From contig NW_003314407.1 in the NCBI RefSeq assembly GCF_000143415.4, forward strand, positions 62,001-126,000: a stretch of DNA of 64,000 bases, given 5' to 3'. The translations under genes and the position numbers were made by a program. The notes beneath the pieces are model-generated. The model was not told where the DNA came from, searched no databases, and saw only the letters and a program-made list of their open reading frames with translations. Within the stretch, counting starts at the first letter, position 1. Every line of letters begins with the position of its first letter. This document shows positions 57,305 through 64,000 of this stretch, one piece after another. Origin of the DNA: Selaginella moellendorffii (taxonomy: Eukaryota > Streptophyta > Lycopodiopsida > Selaginellales > Selaginellaceae).

Positions 57305-59628
57305 CTACACCACTTCCAAAGAATGACCGCCCTTGTGCTCCGGGATCGGCATTGCTTCCAGGGCCAAGGATTTCTTCACGTCCATATCCGACATGCTCTT
57401 TTGCCTGCGCTGCACGTCCAGGCCACAGCTGGTCTTGGACGCCTGAACCTCCTTGAACTGAAACTCGGACGATCCAAAACTCTGGCGCTTGTCACCTCGG
57501 TCGTCGCACATTGCGAGCTCTTCGAGTGATGGCCGGCCACAGAAGCGCATACCGGGCTTCTGCTTGTATCTGTCTCTCAGCTCCAGCACTGCCTGCTCGT
57601 GCTGTCTCCGGAGTTGCCTCAGCTCCTGCTCTTGCTTGTGTGCCAGCACCGCCATCTCCCACTCAAGTGGATCGTCAATCCCAGCACTAGAGCCTTCTTC
57701 CTCGCATGACGACCCCTCTGGAACAGCACTGGCATGCTCGGGTCTCTTGTCTGGAACTGGCGTCGAATGGAAGTCCCACAACTTTGCTGTTTCCTGATTC
57801 TCTCTCGGAGTCGCGTGAGATCTCATTGGCAACGACTGATACGTAAACTCCTCGAATCGTCCGTGCATTGTTCCCTCCAAGTTCTGTGGTGAAAGGCTCT
57901 CGACTTCGGAGTTTCTGGAAGATACTGTCTCGCAAGTGTCGATATCGTCGGTATCGTGAAGGGTGGTGTCTTCTCTGTGTTCTTCAAACGAAGCCCCGGG
58001 TCTCCAGTGAGGGACCAGCAGCACTATCTCCGCATCGATCATATCAGCGATGGTCGTGACATCCTGGTCGGAGAGGTCTAGCTCGGCTACCATTTCACTT
58101 GCCACGCATAGTGCAGTGTCAGCTTCTACGTCGAAGGGGAAATGAATGTTTCGAATGCAGCCTGCGATGGAAAGATTAAAGAAGCCACTTTGAGCAGAAA
58201 AGCATACCTTCCTGGTCCGCAATCCGGAGTTTTAAAAAGATTGTGTCGTCGTTTCTTCGTCTGACTCTTACTCTGAAGTCTCTGCTGCGCCGTGTCAACT
58301 CGTGGTGATTGTGATGTGCACCTCTAGGTGCCAGGTCATAAGCCATAGCTCCAGCGTGAATAGTGGACAGCGAGTCGTCGCCATTCTCCTCGAGAATTAC
58401 TTCCAGCTCGTCCATGCTGTCGTGAGGCTCGTGAACGACCCCCCTTTCGGCTGTATGGCACTGAAGAAATGGATCCATGAGCAGCTCTCTTGCTGGAAGC
58501 CTCCTACATGCTTTGGCTAGGCACTGCTCCACAAAAGCCCGCATTTGAGGATCCTGAACTTTGTTCAGCGCAGCTGGCTTCTTTCCCTGTCACAAGGAGT
58601 CACAAAGGAATAAGTAACCGGTCGGGAAACTCTAAGATTGGGCTCACCGATGTAACCTTCTTGTAGATTTGGGCAGCATTCATGCACTCGCTATAAGGAT
58701 ACTCGAAGGTGACCATCTCCAGGAGGCACATACCAAACGAGTAGATGTCGACAAGTTCATTGTAATCCTCCTCGTACAGCTCAGGAGCCATGAACTCCGG
58801 CGTTCCTACACAGTGCATGCTCTGTGAATATCTCAAAATTCCAGCAACCTCTTCTTGTGCTGCTTGAGCTTACCAATCACGCTATGAGCACCGTGTGCTT
58901 GCCGCAAAATCCCAGCAAGTCCAAGGTCTCCAATCTTCACTTCGCCGTGGTTTCCATTCACAAAGATGTTGTCACACTTGAGGTCGCGGTGTATGATCGG
59001 TGGATCATGGCTGTGCAGATAGAGAAGCCCCCGCAGAATCTGCCTTGCCCAGTGCTTGACAGCCTTCAAATCAACATGCTTGTGTTTCCTACGGTACCTG
59101 CTCTGAGAAAAAGAAAAAATGATCAAGCATCACACTTGTCTCGAGCACAGAGAAGAAACAAAACTTACTGCCTCAAGTTCCCCGACGTGAATATCTCGGT
59201 GATGAAATTCACGTTGTTGCTCGTGGTATCCACCCACGAGTTGTAAAACTTGATGATGTTCTTGTGCTTGAGCGATTTGAGCAAGTGTACCTCCGAGTAT
59301 AGGCGCTCCAAATCCTCGGGACTCCTGAGCACATCGTGGAGCTTCACTTGATTCCAGGCAACTTCGATCCCATCGATCTCATCGAAAGCCTTGTATCTGT
59401 CACGAGTGACAAGTTAAAGCCAAGGAAGCGCAAGAGAAGACGACTTACACAGTCTTGAAAGCCCCCTTGCCGAGTAGCTCCTTGTACTGCGCGGGCATGA
59501 AGCGTTAGATTACTCTTTTATCATCATCGCATCGCTAAAGCAAGCACATACCCGGCCATAGCGACCAGTTGGATCGACTTCCACGAATTCTGCCTCATCC
59601 TCACTGCCTAGATCCAGCTGAGAGCTCA
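57305..59628 (-). CDS. WNK protein kinase
   Basis: About seven exons, starting [20 protein letters not shown] (an in-frame ATG 28 codons earlier at 59713 is possible). The kinase has the WNK hallmark: the catalytic Lys is in the glycine loop (GKGAFKTV, about 59447-59480) and the usual Lys site reads VAWNQV. The catalytic loop [15 protein letters not shown] is near 58950, with IGDLGLA near 58920 and [15 protein letters not shown] near 58775. After the kinase is an OSR1-like domain ([11 protein letters not shown], then [12 protein letters not shown]) and a coiled-coil-like [18 protein letters not shown] segment. Plant WNKs act in flowering time, osmotic and ABA signalling and phosphorylate V-ATPase and RGS1. 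Confidence 0.93.
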
Positions 59629-59998
59629 TTCTAGAAGCAAGAAATCTGGATCTCGATCGATTCTCACACTGATGGAGCTGCGCCTCCGCCTGGCAGCCGT
59701 CGCCGGTGCGCATTGGATGGATCTGTGGAGCTAGAAGATCACGCTACCCTCCATTGCCCGACTACTTAGGTCGAGGAGCTAGCTAGGTTTACCCACCCAA
59801 CACACACCCAACCCACACACACTCTCCACACATCACACACACACGAGTTACTCTTAATTAAAATTCTATTAACACAAAAAGGGTTTAACTAACGCCGTGG
59901 ATCTGGGTTAAGCTTGAAAAGCATCTTTCCGCCATACAGCGCCAAGGAGCTAGCTAGTGAAATGGTGGAGGGCGAGAGTGCTAGGGCAGGGGCTGGGA
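59629..59998. promoter_or_regulatory. Divergent promoter region, WNK and CYP97 genes
   Basis: 370 bp between start codons. It contains a CACACACACAC-rich patch near 59815-59845 and a TTAATTAAAATTC AT-rich patch near 59855. No other feature is recognised. Confidence 0.45.
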
Positions 59999-62044
59999 AT
60001 GGAGGCTCTGGCGCCGCGGGCGCTGCTGCTAGCCGCCGCTCCCCGATCCAATGCCAGAATCTCCATCGCCTCCCGGCGGCCGTGCCACAGGAGGATCGTG
60101 TGCTGCAGCCACAAGCGGGTGAATTCCGCCACGGTGAGCCTGGAATGGCTGACATCGCTGGTTTCTGGAAGAGGGCGCGGCGAGAGTGCTATTCCGACTG
60201 CCCAGGTGAGGCTCGAGGACTTGACCAAGCTGCTCCAAGGCTCGCTCTTCTTGCTGCTGTTCAAGTGGATGGGAGAATGCGGCCCTGTGTATCGACTCAC
60301 TGGAGGGCCGATTAACTTCATCGTGCTCAGCGATCCCGCCGCTGCCAAGTACGTGCTAAAGAACTACGGGAAGTACGCCAAAGGCCTTGTTTCCGAGGTG
60401 GCCGAGTTTCTTTTTGGCTCTGGATTCGCGACTGCTGAGGGTCAGATATGGATGGTGAGTTTTTTCTTAGTGACTAGCCAACTTCTACTAGAAGTGCTCA
60501 TGATCGTTCTCTACTTGCAGACTCGCCGCAGAGCGGTGGTTCCATCTCTTCATCGTAACTTCTTATCCACAATGGTGGATGGGGTCTTTTGCAAGTGCTC
60601 CGAGCGTCTTATTGACAAGCTTGACAAGGTAGCGCAGACAGGCGAGGCAGTGAACATGGAGGCTCAATTCTCTCAGTTGACACTGGACGTGATTGGCTTG
60701 TCGGTCTTTAACTACGATTTTGATGCGCTAACGACCGATAGCCCTGTGATCCAGGCTGTTTACACGGCTCTCAAGGAAACGGAATCTCGTGCTACAGACT
60801 TTGTTCAGTACTGGAAGGTACTCGGTGTAGAAAGATGTCGTGCACTCTTACCATTTGCGTGCAATGCAGGTGCCTTTGCTTTGTCAAATTGATCCGAGAC
60901 AACGAAAGGCCGCCAAGGCGGTTTCTCTCATTCGAAACACTGTTGAGGATTTAGTTGAAAAGTGCAAGAAGATTGTTGACGCTGAAGGGGAGTGTTTGGA
61001 GGGCGAGGAGTACGTGAACAAGTCCGATCCAAGTGTTCTTCGGTTTCTCTTGGCAAGTCGTGAAGAGGTACGTCACGCAACGGTTTTCTTCACAAAAAAA
61101 ATACTCTTCCCTTCTGATGTAGGTGTCAAGCCAGCAGTTAAGAGACGATCTTCTGTCAATGCTAGTTGCGGGACATGAAACCACAGGTTCCGTTCTAACT
61201 TGGACAGTATATCTCCTAAGTAAAGTGAGCAAGTAGCCTCTTCTATCGTCATTAAGTGTGGATTTTCTTATTTTCTTTTTTTTTTGCTAGAATCCTTTGG
61301 TGCTTGCCAAAGTGCAAGAGGAGCTGGACGCTGTCTTGAACGGTCGTAAGCCCACAGTCGCAGACACGAGAGAGCTCAAATACCTTACACGTTGTATCAA
61401 CGAGTCCATGCGTTTGTATCCTCATCCTCCTGTATGTCTGCGTAGTAGACACGGTCTTGTTACTAATTTTCTTCTTGCGCAGGTGCTCATTAGAAGAGCT
61501 CAAGAACAGGATACACTGCCTGGCGGATATAAACTGGAACGCGGCCAGAATGTCATGATATCTGTGTATAACATACATCATTCACCAGCTGTAAGCTTCA
61601 AATCGCATGTTGAATGTTTCCTGATATTACAGATATCCATAATCACACGCAGCTCTGGGAGCGAGCAGAAGATTTTGTTCCAGAAAGGTTCGATCCAGAT
61701 GGTCCCATCCCGAACGAATCGAACACAGACTTCAGGTGCGGCTAGTAATTTTATTATGGAACTCTGCTCACTTCGAAAGTTACTCGATTGGCAGATACAT
61801 TCCATTCAGCGGAGGGGCTCGAAAGTGTGTTGGAGACCAGTTTGCAATGCTGGAAGCACTTGTCACACTAGCAATGCTGCTCCAACGTTTTGAGCTCGAG
61901 CTGGTTCCTGGTCAAGATATTGGGATGACGACGGGTGCAACAATACATACGACTAAGGTAAGAGTACGTATACATTGGAGGGGACCATTGACAGGTCTTT
62001 GTTGTGCGTTGTAGGGTCTCTTCATGACGGTAAAGCGACGATGA
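59999..62044 (+). CDS. Cytochrome P450 CYP97C-like carotene hydroxylase
   Basis: Multi-exon, starting at ATG 59999 ([15 protein letters not shown]), the first in-frame ATG. The start is Ala/Arg/Ser-rich, as in a plastid transit peptide. P450 landmarks: the oxygen-activation helix [12 protein letters not shown] near 61170-61210, [10 protein letters not shown] near 61405, and the haem loop [13 protein letters not shown] near 61806. The segments [33 protein letters not shown] and [22 protein letters not shown] match CYP97C1 (LUT1) better than CYP97A. LUT1 hydroxylates the epsilon ring of alpha-carotene derivatives to make lutein in chloroplasts. The stop TGA is at 62042-62044. Confidence 0.9.
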
Positions 62045-62473
62045 GAGTAACAGTTTTCTAGAAACGAAGAAATTTAATCCGCGGATACAATAAAATTCAA
62101 CGATGAGAGTCATGGCCGCTCCTTTCAAGGTGGGCTTGTTCTCATCTCGAGCCGTATGTTTCTTCAAGTGCTGTTTCCGTAGAGCTAGGAAGGAATCTTC
62201 TATTTCCTGTAAGGACAAAGGTGGAAAAGCTGGCAGTCTGGACAAACGGCCAGCTGAAGAGGCGAAGTGACGGACAAGTATACCATCTTTGCTAGAATCG
62301 CCATGAACTAGAGGCCTCAATTCAAGAATCTCTCCGCCTCTCCATCAGAGAATGAAATGCCTGTGGGAACTCAGGAAGAAGGCGTCCTTTTCTTAGGGGG
62401 GTAGCCATCTGCTGGCATAAGTATGGTATGAAGTAGCAGAAGCAAGTATCATCGAGCGCAAGCAGCAGGCTTC
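62045..62473. other. Intergenic region before second ABCG gene
   Basis: About 430 bp. A minus-strand frame at 62080-62320 (starting MRPLVHGDSS) covers about 80 codons with a Lys-rich end, but has no recognised domain. It could be a small gene or chance; the 3' flank of the P450 gene overlaps it. Confidence 0.3.
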
Positions 62474-64000
62474 ATGGCTCGTCAGGAGCACAACGGATTA
62501 CACCGCCACGATCAGCCGACCCTGCAAAACTTACTGGGAAGTGCGACGCCATATAGCCATGCTGGTAGTGAGTACAGCGAGAAGAACGACAAGCTCTACG
62601 GCCCGGGCCTGGTATTTGAAGATCTCTTGTACAGTGTGAGCAAGAAAGTGAAGAAAGAAGGCAAGTCGGTGGTGACTTCAGTGGATTTGCTGCATAACAT
62701 CTCGGGCGAGGCACTCAAAGGCCATGTCACTGCTGTTCTCGGGCCGAGTGGAGCTGGGAAGTCGACTTTCCTGGACGCTCTAGCAGGCAGGATTTGCAAA
62801 GGAAGCCTGCGAGGCCGAGTGACGGTGGATGGCAGGGCAGTGAGTACAAGCATGATGAAGAGAATATCTTCATACGTGATGCAGGACGATCAGCTGTTTC
62901 CCATGCTCACAGTGTACGAGACGTTTCTTTTTGCGGCTAACGTTCGGCTTCCCAGTGCGTTCACTCCGGAGGAGAAGAAAGCGCGTGTCGAAGAACTGAT
63001 CACGCAACTTGGCTTGGAGGTGAGTTGTTTAAGCTAAAAGTGTACGCTTAGACTTACATGTGATTGTTTTCTCCTGTAGCATGCAGCTGATACGTACATA
63101 GGCAACGAAGGAGTGAGGGGTGTCTCCGGCGGAGAAAGAAGGAGAGTGTCAATTGGCGTGGATATCATCCACGGGCCATCTCTCCTCTTCCTTGACGAGC
63201 CAACTTCGGGATTGGATTCCACGAGTGCATTCGTTGTGGTGGAACGTCTGAGGGACATTGCGCAGCGGGGAAGCACAGTTATTCTGACCATTCACCAGCC
63301 GTCCTACCGCATTCAGCAGTTGCTCAATCGGCTCATTGTTCTTGCGAGGTAGTCATGTTTAAACTCTAGCTAGCTCTTATTACAGCTTTGAGTGGATCTG
63401 CTTCTCAGGGGGAAACTGATCTACTTAGGAAAGCCTGATGCGCTCGAGGACCACCTTGCAGACCTTGGACGGCCTGTTCCCGACGGGGAGAATGCACTGG
63501 AGAACCTCCTGGACGTTATCAAAGAGTATGACGAGTCGGACTTGGGTTTGGAACCTCTGGTGCAGTTCCAGAGGGATGGCGTTCGACCGGATGGGCTTGG
63601 AGCAGAAGCGACGCCACTGCCATCCAAGAACAGGAACAGGAATTACTACCAAGTCGACGCCGAAGATGACAATGACTTCGACCGCTCCCTTCCAAAGAGC
63701 ATGGCCATGACTCCCTTGCACAACGATCCCAGGCTTGCGGCTCAGTTTTACAGGGAGTTCTCCGCGTGGCTGTACAACGAAGCCATTGACACGTTAAGAC
63801 GGACTCCGGCGAGGACACCGGCAAGAGCTTTACGGGTGCCAGCACTCTCTGCATGGAGGACGCCTATAGTGGCACCCGAGAAGCAACAGCGGCAGCAGCA
63901 GCAGCCAGTGGACGTTTCGGTGTCTTGCACCGTTGCTCTGGATGACCGCTTCCAGCCGTCCCACGCGCCATACTCGGATTTCAGCACCGATGACGAGGAG
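62474..64000 (+). CDS. Second half-size ABCG transporter (cut by window end)
   Basis: It starts [17 protein letters not shown]. The ATP-binding domain is complete: Walker [10 protein letters not shown] near 62740, signature VSGGERRR near 63121, Walker [13 protein letters not shown] near 63183 and [12 protein letters not shown]. Introns lie at about 63019-63079 and 63350-63410. A long linker follows (acidic [11 protein letters not shown], then [15 protein letters not shown]), and the window ends before the membrane domain. The Thr-Pro-rich linker recalls the STR/STR2 branch of plant ABCG half transporters, but this is a weak call. It would form dimers exporting lipids or wall precursors. Confidence 0.88.

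Overview
This is nuclear DNA of a land plant, most likely a lycophyte such as Selaginella. The right half carries plant gene families (class III peroxidase, CYP97 carotenoid hydroxylase, WNK kinase, KNOLLE-type syntaxin, LRR-extensin). Introns are mostly 50-100 bp and intergenic gaps are often under 100 bp. TTTAGGG-type telomere repeats and telo-boxes are present. Plant families and compact introns are seen directly; the genus is inferred.

Layout. Bases 1-22552 are nested LTR retrotransposons with no intact host gene. (A) 1-3738 is a non-autonomous element with near-identical LTRs. (C2) 3994-about 5560 is a truncated copy of family C. About 5900-9321 holds relics of a TRIM (very small LTR element) family. 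(B) from 9345 is a Ty3/gypsy element whose gag-protease-RT-RNase H-integrase reading frames are broken by stops and frameshifts. A TRIM solo LTR with TSD GAGAC sits in its integrase region. (C) 15234-22489 is a complete large non-coding element on the minus strand, with LTRs of about 1.14 kb and TSD GCAGT, inserted into an LTR end like that of B. A purine-rich GAGTCCGAGATGGA minisatellite recurs in three places in these elements.

Bases 23.6-24.9 kb hold a decayed P-loop gene. From 25.5 kb to the end the DNA is gene-dense: F-box protein (+), class III peroxidase (-), UDP-glucose:glycoprotein glucosyltransferase (+), PUX2-like UBX protein (-), BUB1 checkpoint kinase (-), RNA polymerase III subunit C82/RPC3 (+), P5A-ATPase (-), a truncated GRXS17-like thioredoxin-domain protein (-), SYP1 syntaxin (+), half-size ABCG transporter (-), TPR-SET protein (-), an LRR-extensin fused to a C-type lectin domain (+), a DUF3593-like plastid membrane protein (-), WNK kinase (-), CYP97C-type carotene hydroxylase (+) and the start of a second ABCG transporter (+).

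The genes do not form an operon-like pathway, although several act in secretion and quality control (UGGT, P5A-ATPase, PUX2, syntaxin). What stands out is packing. Three same-strand pairs have only 29, 43 and 64 bp between a stop and the next ATG. BUB1 and RPC82 diverge from start codons 56 bp apart, around a perfect inverted repeat of the telo-box. The most novel gene is the LRR-extensin-C-type lectin fusion at 53650-56494.
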